A stretch of 64,000 bases of DNA from Marinactinospora thermotolerans DSM 45154 (GCF_900167435.1 NZ_FUWS01000013.1:62001-126000); one strand, 5' to 3'. Numbered from the stretch's first letter, positions 1 to 9,435 are shown. Notes: a model not told the origin generated them from the letters alone. Made by a program: numbers and translations.

Positions 1-26
1 GAAGTAGTCGCGTAACGAGCGTAGCG

Positions 27-596
27 ATGGCAATCGTCCAGCTCACGATCAGTGCGCTGCCCGCCCACGTCCGTACCGCGCGGCTCATGGCGACCGCTGT
101 GGCCCGGCGGGCGGGTATCGCGGAATCCGCCCTCGACGAGGTTCGTCTGGCGGTTGGCGAGGCGTGCTCGCGCGCGGTGGAGGCCCACCGCGCGCACTGC
201 CCCGACCAGCCGATCCAGCTCGAACTGATCGACAGCGCCGGTCCCCTCCCCGCCACGTCCTCCCATCCCGGTGGGGTGGCGCCGGAGTGGGGCAGCGGGA
301 ACGGTGACGGCCCTGGCCGTTTCGAGGTCGTCGTCTCCGACCGGGCACCGGCCAAGGAGACGGCCGACTTTCCGCTCGACTACCACGTCCCCGACGGTGT
401 CAGCGCCTTTCTCGGCGTTCCGACCCCGGCCGGCGGGGTCTCCGGCCTCTCCCCGGACGTGGGGCTGGCGGTCATCATCGGTCTGGCCGACGAGGTGAGC
501 ATCGAGCCTCATGACGACGGCACGGTGGTCCGTATGAGCTGGCCGTTGGAGCACGGCGGCCCCGTCTCTCGGGACTCCGTGCAATCGACCGGCTGA
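27..596 (+). CDS. RsbW-like ATP-binding (anti-sigma type) protein
   Basis: A 189-residue protein with the start of an HATPase_c fold: the N-box helix is at about residues 36-53 and reads GEACSRAVEAH. RsbW-type kinases bind ATP and an anti-sigma antagonist and hold a sigma factor inactive. The Mg-binding Asn of the canonical N-box (EAxxNA) is Arg here, and the linker in the middle is rich in Gly/Pro, so kinase activity is doubtful. In S. coelicolor the gene at this place, next to the crp-nth-marP block, is the BldG partner downstream of bldG; the first 15 bases here (…GCG TAA) could be the end of such an upstream gene, but that is too little to prove. ATG start; no strong Shine-Dalgarno sequence. 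Confidence 0.75.
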   Translation: MAIVQLTISALPAHVRTARLMATAVARRAGIAESALDEVRLAVGEACSRAVEAHRAHCPDQPIQLELIDSAGPLPATSSHPGGVAPEWGSGNGDGPGRFEVVVSDRAPAKETADFPLDYHVPDGVSAFLGVPTPAGGVSGLSPDVGLAVIIGLADEVSIEPHDDGTVVRMSWPLEHGGPVSRDSVQSTG

Positions 597-616
597 CACG
601 GAACGGTATCGGTCTT

Positions 617-650
617 CGGGCGTCTTCCCTCGGGGAGGCGCCCGTTGTCG
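617..650 (+). terminator. Rho-independent-like hairpin
   Basis: Arms 617-628 and 633-644 pair over 12 bp with two G-T wobbles and a 4-base loop, followed by TTGTCG. It lies 20 bases after the stop of the RsbW-like gene and would end its transcript. Confidence 0.5.
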
Positions 651-940
651 TGTGGAAGGGTCCGGGACGCGCCGGGAGCGACCGCCTCCGCGGCGCTCAT
701 CTGTCGACGTACCCGGAGCGGGCCGTCACCGGATGTCACGGCCCTCAGCGGCCGATGGGACGTTCCCGTCTCGGTGTTGTGGACCCCACGAGGGTTGGGG
801 CCATGGCCTCCCGTGCGGGGACACCGGTCGCGGCCAGGCGCCGGCGGACCGCCTCCTCCTAGGATCTTCCCCGATCGGCCTCTCCCGTCGGGCACGGGGA
901 ACGTGGACGGTCCGTGGGCACGCCGCCGGTCACGGGGCGG
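651..940. other. Non-coding gap between convergent genes
   Basis: Open frames here lack a Shine-Dalgarno site and have proline/arginine-rich low-quality translations. I see no RNA gene or repeat. Confidence 0.5.
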
Positions 941-2131
941 TCAGTCACACTGCTGGGTCGACACGGGCTGCTCGGCGGTGCGGCCCCTGTCCGCGTTCTC
1001 GGCGACCTCCTGCGCGGTGAGGACGTATCCGGTCTCTTCCTCGTTGGTGGCCGCGGCGAACACCACGCCGTAGACCGTGCCCTGCGGCGACAGCAGAGGT
1101 CCGCCGGAGTTGCCGGGCCGCACGACGGCACGGATCTGGTAGATGTCGCGGCTGACCTGCTGGGAGTGGTAGAAGTCGGGTCCCTGAGCGGTCTGTTCGG
1201 CCCTGATGCGCGCCGGGACGACGGTGAACCCGCTGTCCCGGGGGAATCCGGCGACGACCGCGTCGTCGCCCTTGTCCGCCTCCTCCTCGAACTCCAGGGC
1301 CGGCAGCTGCAGCCCGGGAACGTCGAGGACGGCGATGTCCTGTTGGGGGTCGTAGAGCACGACCGTGGCCGCGAGCTGCTGGCCGGACCGGGTGACGATG
1401 CGCAGTTCCTGTTCGACGCCGGCGACGACATGCGCGTTGGTCATGATCCGTTCGGGCGCGTAGACGAATCCGGTCCCCTCGACCCGGCGCTGACAGGAGG
1501 GAGCGGTGCCGAGGACCTTGACGACGCTACGGCTGGCCTGGCGCAGCCCTTCGGTGTTGAGGACATCGGGGTCGGGGGCGTCCACCTCGGCGGGTTCGCC
1601 CGTTCCCAACCCGCTGAACACCTGGGGGAAGGCGCTCTGGTCGACGATCCTGCGGAACGTGGAGAACCAGGTGTGGGCGGTGTCGGGCATGAACCGGTCG
1701 ACCGTGTGCAGGACCCGTGAGTTCTGGACCTGCGTGGTGACGAACGGAAGGGCGGAGTTGGCGACCGCGCTGCCGATGAGCCAGGCCACGAACAGGACCG
1801 ACAGCGCGCTGACGACCGCGCCGCCCATCGCGTCGAGTACCCGCGCGGAGTTCCAGGTCACCCGGTTGCGGACGAGGGCCCCGACGTAGGAGGCGAGGAA
1901 CTGCCCGGTGGCCGCGGCGACGAACACCGTGGCGATGGCCAGGAGCGCCTGCTGGCTGGGGTCCTCGACGAGGCGCTGGATCAGCGACGGCGCGCCGAGC
2001 GCGGCGAGCACCCCGCCACCGATGAATCCGGCGAAGCTCAGCACTCCGACGATGAACCCCTGGCGGTATCCCGACAGCGCGAAGACGATGACGAGCACGA
2101 CGAGGATCGCGTCCAGCACGGCGCCCTCCAT
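941..2131 (-). CDS. marP: MarP-family membrane serine protease (CvpA + trypsin-like)
   Basis: 396 residues. Residues 1-165 are a CvpA/colicin V production-like domain with four hydrophobic segments; residues 190-390 are a trypsin-like periplasmic protease. The triad is visible: His in TNAHVVAG, Asp in DIAVLD, Ser in GNSGGPLL. Two cysteines (in APSCQRR and near the C-terminus, STQQCD) may form the disulfide known in M. tuberculosis MarP (Rv3671c), which protects against acid and oxidative stress by processing envelope proteins. It is the third gene of the unit nth-NUDIX-marP, four bases after the NUDIX stop. Confidence 0.92.
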   Translation of the reverse strand: MEGAVLDAILVVLVIVFALSGYRQGFIVGVLSFAGFIGGGVLAALGAPSLIQRLVEDPSQQALLAIATVFVAAATGQFLASYVGALVRNRVTWNSARVLDAMGGAVVSALSVLFVAWLIGSAVANSALPFVTTQVQNSRVLHTVDRFMPDTAHTWFSTFRRIVDQSAFPQVFSGLGTGEPAEVDAPDPDVLNTEGLRQASRSVVKVLGTAPSCQRRVEGTGFVYAPERIMTNAHVVAGVEQELRIVTRSGQQLAATVVLYDPQQDIAVLDVPGLQLPALEFEEEADKGDDAVVAGFPRDSGFTVVPARIRAEQTAQGPDFYHSQQVSRDIYQIRAVVRPGNSGGPLLSPQGTVYGVVFAAATNEEETGYVLTAQEVAENADRGRTAEQPVSTQQCD

Positions 2132-2135
2132 CCCG

Positions 2136-2807
2136 TTACGGTACCCCGCCGCCCGGAGGGACAGGGGGAACAGCGTCGACGGTCTCGGCCGCTCCCCCGA
2201 CAGGCCACGGCCGCTCCCAGCCGCCCAGGACGAGCAGCCGGTTCAGTATCGCCGCTGTGAACCCCCACACCAGCATTCCCCTGACCCGAAACGCCGGTCC
2301 CGTGGAACCGTCGGGGTGACGGGTCAGCAGCCGGTTGGTAGGGTCGGCGAGCTCCGCGACGGGGACGCGGGCGACCGAGGCGACCTCGCCGACGTCGACG
2401 GGCCGGACCTCGCTGGGCTCGCGCCACCAGGCGAGGACCGGGGTGACCCGGAACCCGCTGTGGGCGATGTAGAGCTCGGGCAGAACGCCGAGGACGTCCA
2501 CCCCCGCGGGGTCGAGTCCGGTCTCCTCCTGGGCCTCGCGCAGCGCGCAGGCGACCGGGCCGTCGTCGTCGGGGTCGAGGGAGCCCCCGGGAAAGGCGGG
2601 CTGGCCGGAATGGCGACGCAGCCCTGTGTTGCGCTGGATCAACAGGACGTCGGGGCCGTCCGGGCCGTCGCCGAAGAGGATGAGCACCGCGGAGTGGCGT
2701 CCGCCCTCGCGGGGCGGGCGCATGCCCCGGGGAACGGGCATGCGGGGCGCGGCCTCGGCCAGCGAGCTCAGCCAGGCCGGGACGGTGATCTCGGGCCGGG
2801 CGGTCAC
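2136..2807 (-). CDS. NUDIX hydrolase, CoA-pyrophosphatase-like
   Basis: 223 residues starting at GTG 2807, whose GTGA overlaps the nth stop codon; this coupling decides the start over a longer in-frame ATG at 2879 that lies inside nth. The NUDIX box runs from [10 protein letters not shown] through [11 protein letters not shown] (G x5 E x7 REUxEExGU), preceded by an [17 protein letters not shown] stretch typical of the NudL/CoA diphosphatase group (PROSITE UPF0035 style). Likely cleaves CoA or acyl-CoA, or another nucleoside diphosphate derivative. In M. tuberculosis the same position holds Rv3672c. Confidence 0.85.
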   Translation of the reverse strand: MTARPEITVPAWLSSLAEAAPRMPVPRGMRPPREGGRHSAVLILFGDGPDGPDVLLIQRNTGLRRHSGQPAFPGGSLDPDDDGPVACALREAQEETGLDPAGVDVLGVLPELYIAHSGFRVTPVLAWWREPSEVRPVDVGEVASVARVPVAELADPTNRLLTRHPDGSTGPAFRVRGMLVWGFTAAILNRLLVLGGWERPWPVGGAAETVDAVPPVPPGGGVP

Positions 2808-3574
2808 GAGAACGGCCCCGGCCGTACGAGCTTGCGGGCGGCGGCCTCGTCCGTGGGCCCCTCGCCGAAGGCCGGGCACCAGTGGGCGAGGGCACAGGCT
2901 CCGCAGGCGGGCCGGCGCGCGTGGCAGATCCGGCGGCCGTGCCAGATCACCCGATGGGACAGCATGGTCCAGTCCTTCGGTGGGAATAGTTCGGCGATCT
3001 CGTGTTCGACCTTGACGGGATCGGTCTCGCGTGTCCAGCCGAATCGGCGGACGAGCCGGCCGAAGTGGGTGTCGACGGTGATGCCGGGGACCCCGAACGC
3101 GTTGCCGAGCACCACGTTGGCGGTCTTGCGCCCGACCCCGGGGAGGGTGACGAGGTCACGCAGCCGTCCGGGGACCTCGCCCCCGTAGCGCGCGCACAGC
3201 TCCTGCCCCAGGCCGATGATGCTGTTGGCCTTGGCCCGGAAGAAGCCGGTGGAGCGGATGATCTCCTCCAGCTCCTCGCGGTCGGCCGCCGCGTAGTCGG
3301 CGGCGGTGCGATAGCGGGCGAACAGGACCGGGGTGACGGCGTTGACGCGCTTGTCGGTGCACTGCGCGGACAGGATGGTGGCGACCAGCAGTTCCAGCGG
3401 GTCGGTGAAATCAAGCTCACAGTGGGCGTCGGGGTACAGGAGGGTCAGCTCCCGGTTGATCCGGCGGGCGCGCCGCACCAGGGCGAGTCTGGTCTCGCCC
3501 GTCGGGGTGTCGCGGTCGCCGGGACCCCCGGCCCTCCGGGGTGTTGCGGAGTTGGTCGAACTGTCACGAGACAC
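2804..3574 (-). CDS. nth: Endonuclease III
   Basis: 256 residues, base-excision repair glycosylase/AP lyase removing oxidised pyrimidines. The helix-hairpin-helix [18 protein letters not shown] carries the catalytic Lys (RKTA) and the catalytic Asp follows in VDTHFGRLV. Four cysteines at the C-terminus (C-x6-C-x2-C-x5-C, within [18 protein letters not shown]) bind the 4Fe-4S cluster. The N-terminal 25 residues are a variable extension, so a start further in is possible. Divergent from crp; first gene of the nth-NUDIX-marP unit. Confidence 0.95.
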   Translation of the reverse strand: MSRDSSTNSATPRRAGGPGDRDTPTGETRLALVRRARRINRELTLLYPDAHCELDFTDPLELLVATILSAQCTDKRVNAVTPVLFARYRTAADYAAADREELEEIIRSTGFFRAKANSIIGLGQELCARYGGEVPGRLRDLVTLPGVGRKTANVVLGNAFGVPGITVDTHFGRLVRRFGWTRETDPVKVEHEIAELFPPKDWTMLSHRVIWHGRRICHARRPACGACALAHWCPAFGEGPTDEAAARKLVRPGPFS

Positions 3575-3827
3575 GCCCCACAGCCTACGGACGTGTACGC
3601 CTCCTGGTCCGATATCGGCCAGAGGTGAGCGAGATTATGTCGGCATTGTCGGGGCAACGGCCGGGTTAGCCGCCATCAGGGCGTTATTGCATCTAAGATC
3701 GTTAGTGCTGACGTCGGCTGTGGCGGAGCCGGTCGTCACCCGCGCAACGAGCCGAGGTAACGACCCGGTTTCACAGCAGGTGCGATATACGTCACACTGT
3801 TGACGGTCAGGCTGCAAGGAGGAAGTG

Positions 3828-4511
3828 GTGGACGAGACCAACGAGGTGCTGAGCAAGGCTCCCTTGTTCGAGGCACTCGACGAGGATGGAGCCGCGGCGC
3901 TGCGCGCCTCGGTCAGCGAAGTGCGGCTCGGCCGGGGCCAGACGCTGTTCTCCGAGGGGGACGAGGGCGATCGCCTCTACGTGATCCTCAGCGGAAAGGT
4001 CAAACTCACCCGGACCGCCGTGGACGGCCGCGAGAACCTGCTGAGCGTGCTCGGGCCGGGCGAGATGTTCGGTGAGCTCTCCCTGTTCGACCCGCGGCCG
4101 CGCACGGCCAGCGCCGTCGCGGTCACCGACACCGTGCTCGCCGGGCTGGGCCATGACGACCTGCGCCCCTTCATCTCCCAGCAGCCCGAAGTGGCCGTGC
4201 ACCTGCTCAAGGCGCTGGCCGCGCGGCTGCGCCGGACCAACGACACCATGTCGGACCTGGTCTTCACCGACGTTCCCGGCCGGGTCGCCAAGGCCCTGCT
4301 CGACCTCGCCGACCGCTTCGGCAAGGAGGGCGACGACGGTCTGCACGTCCACCACGATCTCACCCAGGAGGAGCTGGCCCAGCTCGTCGGCGCCTCCCGC
4401 GAGACCGTCAACAAGGCGCTGGCCGAGTTCGCGCTGCGTGGCTGGCTGCGCATCGAGGCCAAGGCCGTCGTGCTGCTCGACATCGAGCGGATGCGCCGCC
4501 GCGCGCGTTAG
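3828..4511 (+). CDS. crp: Crp/Fnr-family cAMP receptor-type regulator
   Basis: About 227 residues: cyclic-nucleotide-binding beta-roll (residues 10-120, with GEMFGELSLFDPRPRTASA holding the phosphate-binding cassette Gly-Glu-Leu-Ser and Arg) and a C-terminal winged helix whose recognition region is TQEELAQLVGASRETVNKAL. Nearly collinear with Crp of Streptomyces and M. tuberculosis (Rv3676), global regulators of development, metabolism and secondary metabolism. Two tandem GTG codons (3825, 3828) follow AAGGAGG at 3816-3822; the second has the better spacing (5 bases). Upstream there is a TAAGAT -10-like hexamer at 3694-3699 in the 250-base gap shared with nth. Confidence 0.95.
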   Translation: MDETNEVLSKAPLFEALDEDGAAALRASVSEVRLGRGQTLFSEGDEGDRLYVILSGKVKLTRTAVDGRENLLSVLGPGEMFGELSLFDPRPRTASAVAVTDTVLAGLGHDDLRPFISQQPEVAVHLLKALAARLRRTNDTMSDLVFTDVPGRVAKALLDLADRFGKEGDDGLHVHHDLTQEELAQLVGASRETVNKALAEFALRGWLRIEAKAVVLLDIERMRRRAR

Positions 4512-4540
4512 GCCCGCGCCGCCCTGGCCGTACAACGGAC

Positions 4541-4568
4541 GACAAGCCCGGCATGTGCCGGGCTTGTC
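4541..4568. terminator. Bidirectional hairpin terminator
   Basis: A perfect 12-bp stem (4541-4552 with 4557-4568) with a 4-base loop sits between the convergent crp and hydrolase genes. Outer A/T pairs on each arm (GACAAG...CTTGTC) give a short U-containing tail in both directions. Confidence 0.75.
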
Positions 4569-4580
4569 GCGTTTGCGGGG

Positions 4581-5390
4581 TCACTCGGTGGCGAGCTCCA
4601 CGGGGACGTCGCCTCTTTTGGCGAGGTAGCGCAGTTGCGCCCGAACCGAGGCCCGGGCCGCGGGCAGGACGTCGGGGTCGATCCCGGCGTAGACACGTGC
4701 CACGATCTCGTCGCTGGTGGCGGCTCCCGCCTCCACGGCGTCGGTGATCTGCGCCAGGCGTTCCTCGCGATGGCCGATGTAGGAGTCGATCCAGGCCAGG
4801 GGTTCGGTGCAGATGGGCCCGTGCGCCGGCAGCAGCGCGCGGATCCCCTCGGCGGCCACAAGGGAGCGCAGCCGCGTCAGCGAGTCCATGTAGGCGCCCA
4901 GGTCCCCGTCCTCGGCGAGCACGGTCGTGCCGCGGCCCAGGACGGTGTCCCCGGTCAGCACGACGTCGTCGGCCGGCAGGTGGAACGACACCGAGTCGGC
5001 GGTGTGGCCCGGCGTGGCGATCACCCGGAGTTCGAGCCCGTCGACGTCGATCACCTCGCCGTCGGCGAGCCCCTCGGCGCCGATGCGGTGGGCGGGATCG
5101 ACGGAACGCACGGGCGCACCGGTCAGTTCGGAGAAGTAGGGCGCTCCGGCGCTGTGGTCGGAGTGGCGGTGGGTGAGCAGGGTGACCGCCACTTGGGCGC
5201 CCTGTTCCTGGACGGTGCGGGCGACCCGCTCCAGGTGGCGTTCGTCGTGGGGCCCGGGGTCGACGACGACCACGCCGCGGGTGCCGGGTTCGCGCAGCAC
5301 CCACGTGTTGGTGCCGTCGAGCGTCATGGGGCCGGGGTTGGGGCAGAGTACGCAGCTTGCGCGCAGGGTTCCGGAGCCGTCGATCCTCAT
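4581..5390 (-). CDS. Metallo-beta-lactamase-fold hydrolase (LACTB2-like)
   Basis: 269 residues. The zinc motif THRHSDHSAG (HxHxDH) is at about residues 73-82, with later ligands in ATPGHTADS, LTGDTVLG and LLPAHGP. The C-terminal region after residue 205 fits a small winged-helix found in LACTB2-type proteins, some of which are RNases. Matches the position of Rv3677c beside crp in M. tuberculosis. Substrate not deducible. Confidence 0.85.
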   Translation of the reverse strand: MRIDGSGTLRASCVLCPNPGPMTLDGTNTWVLREPGTRGVVVVDPGPHDERHLERVARTVQEQGAQVAVTLLTHRHSDHSAGAPYFSELTGAPVRSVDPAHRIGAEGLADGEVIDVDGLELRVIATPGHTADSVSFHLPADDVVLTGDTVLGRGTTVLAEDGDLGAYMDSLTRLRSLVAAEGIRALLPAHGPICTEPLAWIDSYIGHREERLAQITDAVEAGAATSDEIVARVYAGIDPDVLPAARASVRAQLRYLAKRGDVPVELATE

Positions 5391-5557
5391 CGCACCTCAC
5401 ACTCGTCGCTCAAGGGGAGTATGCCGCCCGCGCAGGACGGGGGCACGCCTGGTGTGCTCCACGTCGTCTCGCGCTCCGACGCGCTCGTTGTTCCTTCCCT
5501 GAAACGGTGTCCCGTCCACGGCCCTGCCCCGCTCCGGCCGTCCGCGACGGGTCCGGG

Positions 5558-6418
5558 TCACTCCGGCTGGTCGTCCCCGTCGGGTAGCAGCACCCTCACC
5601 TCGCCGTCGACCTCGCGGAGCTCGGGCATGATGGGGGAGATGACACGTTCGGCCGCGAGCACCTCCGACACCGTGGCGCACTCGGCGAGCTCCCCGAGCG
5701 TGATCACGGTCGGCGGCAGCATGGCCAGTTCACCACGACGCCACCCCTCGACCGCCGCGCGTGGGCGCACCCAGGCGACACGGTCGGCCTCGCCCCCCAC
5801 GTCACGGGTCTGCTGTCCCTCGGGGAGCAGGGCCGCGAAGAAGCGGGTGTCATAGCGCCGCGGTTCGGCCTCGGGGGTGATCCACTGCGCCCACGGCCGG
5901 AGCAGGTCCGAGCGCAGCACCAGGCGACGCCGGCGCAGAAAGTCGGCGAAGGAGAGCGTTCGATCGATGAGCGCGCGGCGGTCCTCCTCCCAGTCGTCGC
6001 CCCGGGTGTCCGCGACGACCTCGTGGGAGGAGGACCCGGCGAGGAGCACACCCGACTCCTCGAAGGTCTCGCGTACCGCCGCGCACACCAGGGCCCGGGC
6101 GAGGGGCTCGTCGGCGCCCAGCCTGCGGGCCCACTCGCCCGCGGGAGGTCCGGACCAGGCGATCTCGGCGTCGGCGTCGCGCGGATCCACGGAACCGCCG
6201 GGGAACACGTAGGCGCCGGGCGCGAAGGGCATGGAGGAGACCCGGCGCAGGAGGTAGACCTCCAGGTCCGGAGGGTCCCCGCCCTCGCGCACCAGCATCA
6301 CCGTGGCGGCGGGACGGGGCTCGACGGGGCGCGCGCCCCTGGCGGGCGTGCCGCGGCCCTGGGCTCCCAGGGCCGCGGACGGACGTGCTGGGCGCGTCGG
6401 ACGGTGCTGGTCTGCCAT
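5558..6418 (-). CDS. NUDIX hydrolase, NUDT19-like
   Basis: 286 residues. Glycine in PGGSVDPRDAD opens a NUDIX box that is split, as in the NUDT19/RPP group, by an insertion before the catalytic helix AAVRETFEESGVLL (REUxEExGU). A second tract, RRYDTRFFAALLPEGQ, is typical of that group, which includes CoA-diphosphatases. Starts at ATG behind GGGGAGG. The 5391-5557 gap to the hydrolase has no gene. The unit reads toward the hydrolase with DUF4177 and RidA upstream. Confidence 0.8.
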   Translation of the reverse strand: MADQHRPTRPARPSAALGAQGRGTPARGARPVEPRPAATVMLVREGGDPPDLEVYLLRRVSSMPFAPGAYVFPGGSVDPRDADAEIAWSGPPAGEWARRLGADEPLARALVCAAVRETFEESGVLLAGSSSHEVVADTRGDDWEEDRRALIDRTLSFADFLRRRRLVLRSDLLRPWAQWITPEAEPRRYDTRFFAALLPEGQQTRDVGGEADRVAWVRPRAAVEGWRRGELAMLPPTVITLGELAECATVSEVLAAERVISPIMPELREVDGEVRVLLPDGDDQPE

Positions 6419-6452
6419 GGTCGTCCTCCCCGGGGCACGGCGGCCCCCGCCT

Positions 6453-6914
6453 TTAGTCGACCTCGACGGTCATCTCGACCTCGACCGGCGCGTCCAGCGG
6501 CAGGACCGCCACGCCGACCGCGCTACGGGCGTGCGCGCCGAGGTCGCCGAACACCTCGCCGAGCAGCTCGCTGGCGCCGTTGATCACCTGGGGCTGACCG
6601 GTGAAGGCCGGGTCGCTGGCGACGAAGCCGACGACCTTGACCACGCGCCGGATCCGCGACAGCTCCCCGACCTCGGCCTTGACCGCGGCGATGGCGTTGA
6701 GCGCGCACAACGCGGCGAGCCCTTTGGCCTGGTCGGGATCGACCTCGGCACCGACCTTGCCGGTGGCGGCGAGCCGACCGCCCTCGAAGGGCAGCTGTCC
6801 GGAGGTGTGGACGTGGTCGCCGCTGCGCACGGCCGGCACGTAGGCGGCGACGGGACGGGCCACCTCCGGGAGCTCCAGCCCCAGTTCGGCGATGCGCTCC
6901 TCGGGGGTCGCCAC
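6453..6914 (-). CDS. RidA-family (YjgF/UK114-like) protein
   Basis: 153 residues from GTG 6914, which overlaps the TAG stop of the DUF4177 gene (TAGTG), the reason for not using an upstream in-frame start. RidA proteins hydrolyse reactive enamine/imine intermediates; this one belongs to the longer YjgH/YabJ-like actinobacterial group (SGQLPFEGGRL near residue 40, HARSAVGVAVLPLDAPVEVE at the C-terminus). The Arg that binds the substrate carboxylate in canonical RidA (R105 in E. coli, usually in xARxxV) corresponds to ARSAVGV. Same neighbourhood as Rv3678c. Confidence 0.85.
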   Translation of the reverse strand: MATPEERIAELGLELPEVARPVAAYVPAVRSGDHVHTSGQLPFEGGRLAATGKVGAEVDPDQAKGLAALCALNAIAAVKAEVGELSRIRRVVKVVGFVASDPAFTGQPQVINGASELLGEVFGDLGAHARSAVGVAVLPLDAPVEVEMTVEVD

Positions 6915-7087
6915 TACGCCTTTTCCCTCTTCATGTAGGCGACCAGCTGCTGGTTGCGCGGATCGCCGTCGACGGAGGGTCCCGGGATGACCGAGACCAG
7001 CTCCCAGCCGTCCTCTCCCCAGTTGTCCAGGATCTGCTTCGTCGCGTGCGACAACAGCGGCACGGTCGCGTACTCCCACTTCGTCAT
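6914..7087 (-). CDS. DUF4177 family small protein
   Basis: 57 residues beginning MTKWEYATVPLL; the upstream in-frame ATG at 7105 is less likely because homologues start at MTKWEYATVP. Family members are short proteins with a conserved WEY...GxDGWELV core, seen here as WEYATV and GEDGWELVSVIPG. Function unknown. Translationally coupled to RidA. Confidence 0.8.
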   Translation of the reverse strand: MTKWEYATVPLLSHATKQILDNWGEDGWELVSVIPGPSVDGDPRNQQLVAYMKREKA

Positions 7088-7217
7088 GAGCGACACCTTA
7101 CTCATGACGCGCCTCCGATGACCGGTGAGCCCGCCCGCACCGCCGGAATAGGCGCCGTCTCACATCGTCCTGTGGACGAACGGCCCCGGTTCGGAGGGCG
7201 ACCATAGACTTCCTGGG

Positions 7218-8249
7218 GTGAGCGCACGCGAACGTGATTGGGACGGTGTCCGCCTGCACGTCGTCACCGGCAAGGGTGGCACGGGCAAGACCACCCTTGC
7301 CGCCTCGCTCGCCCTGGCCCTGGCGTCCGGGGGGCGCAGGGTGCTGTTGGTCGAGGTCGAGGGCCGGCAGGGCGTCGCGCAGCTGTTCGACTGCCCGCCC
7401 CTGCCCTACGAGGAGCGGCGCGTCGCGGTCGCCCCGCGCGGCGGCGAGGTCCACGCGCTGGCCGTCGACCCCGAGGCGGCCCTGCTGGAGTACCTGGAGA
7501 TGTTCTACGGCCTGCGGCGGGCCGGCGAGGTGCTCACCCGTTTCGGGGTCATCGACTTCGCGACGACCATCGCCCCGGGCGTACGCGACGTCCTTCTCAC
7601 CGGCAAGGCCACCGAGGCGGTCCGCCGCCGGGTCCGGCGCGACCGGGCCCGACGCGACGCGCCGGGTACGGACGCGCCCGCCCCGTTCGTCTACGACGCC
7701 GTGGTGATGGACGCCCCTCCCACGGGGCGCATCGCCCAGTTCCTCAACGTCAACGCCGAGGTGGCGGGCCTGGCCAGGTCCGGCCCCATCCGCAACCACG
7801 CCGACCGGGTCATGGAGGTCATCCGCTCCGCCGAGACGGTCGTGCACTTCGCGACCCTCCTCGAGGAGATGCCCGCCCAGGAGTGCCTCGACGGTATCGC
7901 CGAGGTGGCCGGGGCGGGGCTGAACGTCGGCGGTGTCCTCGTCAACATGGTCCGGCCTCCCCTGTTGGACCCCGACACCCTGGCCAGAGCCGCCCTGGGC
8001 GAGACCGACACCGCCGCGCTCGTCCAGGGGGTGAAGGCCGCCGGACTGGAGCACCCCGAGGAGATCGCGCGCGGGCTGGCCGACGAGCTCGTCGGCCACG
8101 CGCTGCGGGTCCGGCTGGAGTCGGACGTGCGCGACCGGCTGGCCTCCGCCGGCCGTCCCCGTTACGAGCTCCCCCTGCTCACCGACGGTGTGGACCTGGC
8201 CGGGCTGTACCGGCTGGCCGAGACGCTGCGCGACCAGGGTGCCGCGTGA
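7218..8249 (+). CDS. ArsA/Get3-like P-loop ATPase, first of a pair
   Basis: 343 residues. The deviant Walker A GKGGTGKTTLAA lies at residues 18-29, switch/Walker B-like VMDAPPTGRI near residue 170. These SIMIBI ATPases work as dimers; in M. tuberculosis the paired Rv3679/Rv3680 form a heteromeric anion-transporter-like ATPase implicated in glycerol and redox stress tolerance. GTG start. The next gene begins 28 bases after its stop, so the two subunits are probably made together. Confidence 0.88.
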   Translation: MSARERDWDGVRLHVVTGKGGTGKTTLAASLALALASGGRRVLLVEVEGRQGVAQLFDCPPLPYEERRVAVAPRGGEVHALAVDPEAALLEYLEMFYGLRRAGEVLTRFGVIDFATTIAPGVRDVLLTGKATEAVRRRVRRDRARRDAPGTDAPAPFVYDAVVMDAPPTGRIAQFLNVNAEVAGLARSGPIRNHADRVMEVIRSAETVVHFATLLEEMPAQECLDGIAEVAGAGLNVGGVLVNMVRPPLLDPDTLARAALGETDTAALVQGVKAAGLEHPEEIARGLADELVGHALRVRLESDVRDRLASAGRPRYELPLLTDGVDLAGLYRLAETLRDQGAA

Positions 8250-8277
8250 ACGACCGGCTCGGGAGAAGGAGACCAAG

Positions 8278-9435
8278 ATGAACCCAACCGGACCGCCCCG
8301 CCTGGACATCGACGTTCTTCTGGACGATCCCGCCACCCGGATCATCGTGTGCTGCGGTTCGGGCGGCGTGGGCAAGACGACGACGGCCGCCGCGCTGGCC
8401 CTGCGGGCCGCCGAACGCGGGCGGCACGCCGTGGTCATCACGGTCGATCCGGCCCGCCGCCTGGCTCAGGCGCTGGGCCTGTCCGAGCTGGACAACACAC
8501 CGCGGCCGGTGCCGCTGCGCGACCCCGGATCCCGGGAGGACGGTGGGTCGCTGCACGCGATGATGCTGGACATGAAGCGCACGTTCGACGAGGTCGTCGA
8601 GGCCCATGCCGACCCCGGCCGAGCAGAGCAGATCCTCGCCAACCCCTTCTACCAGTCGCTCTCCTCCGGCTTCTCCGGCACCCAGGAGTACATGGCCATG
8701 GAGAAACTGGGCCAGCTCCGCGAATCGGGCGAGTGGGATCTGATCGTCGTGGACACGCCCCCGAGCAGGTCGGCGCTGGATTTCCTCGACGCCCCGAAAC
8801 GGTTGGGCCGTTTCCTCGACGGTCGGCTCATCCGCTTCCTGTCGGCCCCCGCGAAGGGCGGGGGCCGGGCGCTGCGCCTGCTCGGCGCGGGCTTCGGGAT
8901 GGTCACGGGCATCGTCGGCAAGGTGGTGGGCACCCAGCTGCTGACCGACGTGCAACGGTTCGTGTCCGCCTTCGACGCGGTCTTCGGCGGCTTCCAGGAG
9001 CGGGCCGAGCGCACCTACCGCCTGTTGCAGGCCCCCGGCACCGCCTTCGTCGTGGTGGCGATCCCCGAAGGGGACGCGCTCCGCGAGGCGTCCTACTTCG
9101 TGGAGCGGCTCAGGGGCGACCGGATGCCGTTGGCCGGACTGGTCCTGAACCGTGTGCACTCCACCGGGGTGCCCCAGTTGTCGTCCGTCCGTAGTCTGGC
9201 CGCGGCCGAGGCCCTGGACGAGCACGGGGAGCATCCGCTCGCCGCCGCCGCGCTACGGTTGCACGCCGAGAGCGCACGTGTACGCGACGCCGAGTCCCGG
9301 TTGCGCGCCCGTTTCACCTCGGTCCATCCGGAGGTCGCGCTGGCCGAGGTCCCGGCCCAGCCCGAGGACGTGAACGACCTCGACGGGTTGCGCGTGATCG
9401 GGCGTGCGCTGGCCGACGGCGCGGACCGGCCATGA
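8278..9435 (+). CDS. ArsA/Get3-like P-loop ATPase, second of a pair
   Basis: 385 residues, starting at ATG 8278 behind AAGGAG; a longer frame upstream lies within the previous gene. Walker A CGSGGVGKTTTAAALA is at residues 25-40 and the A-loop VITVDPARRLAQALG follows. The switch I-like VVDTPPSRSALDFLDAP is near residue 160. Partner of the preceding ATPase and equivalent in position to Rv3680. A hydrophobic/Gly-rich stretch (residues 200-220) could be the substrate-binding helical lobe. Confidence 0.88.
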   Translation: MNPTGPPRLDIDVLLDDPATRIIVCCGSGGVGKTTTAAALALRAAERGRHAVVITVDPARRLAQALGLSELDNTPRPVPLRDPGSREDGGSLHAMMLDMKRTFDEVVEAHADPGRAEQILANPFYQSLSSGFSGTQEYMAMEKLGQLRESGEWDLIVVDTPPSRSALDFLDAPKRLGRFLDGRLIRFLSAPAKGGGRALRLLGAGFGMVTGIVGKVVGTQLLTDVQRFVSAFDAVFGGFQERAERTYRLLQAPGTAFVVVAIPEGDALREASYFVERLRGDRMPLAGLVLNRVHSTGVPQLSSVRSLAAAEALDEHGEHPLAAAALRLHAESARVRDAESRLRARFTSVHPEVALAEVPAQPEDVNDLDGLRVIGRALADGADRP

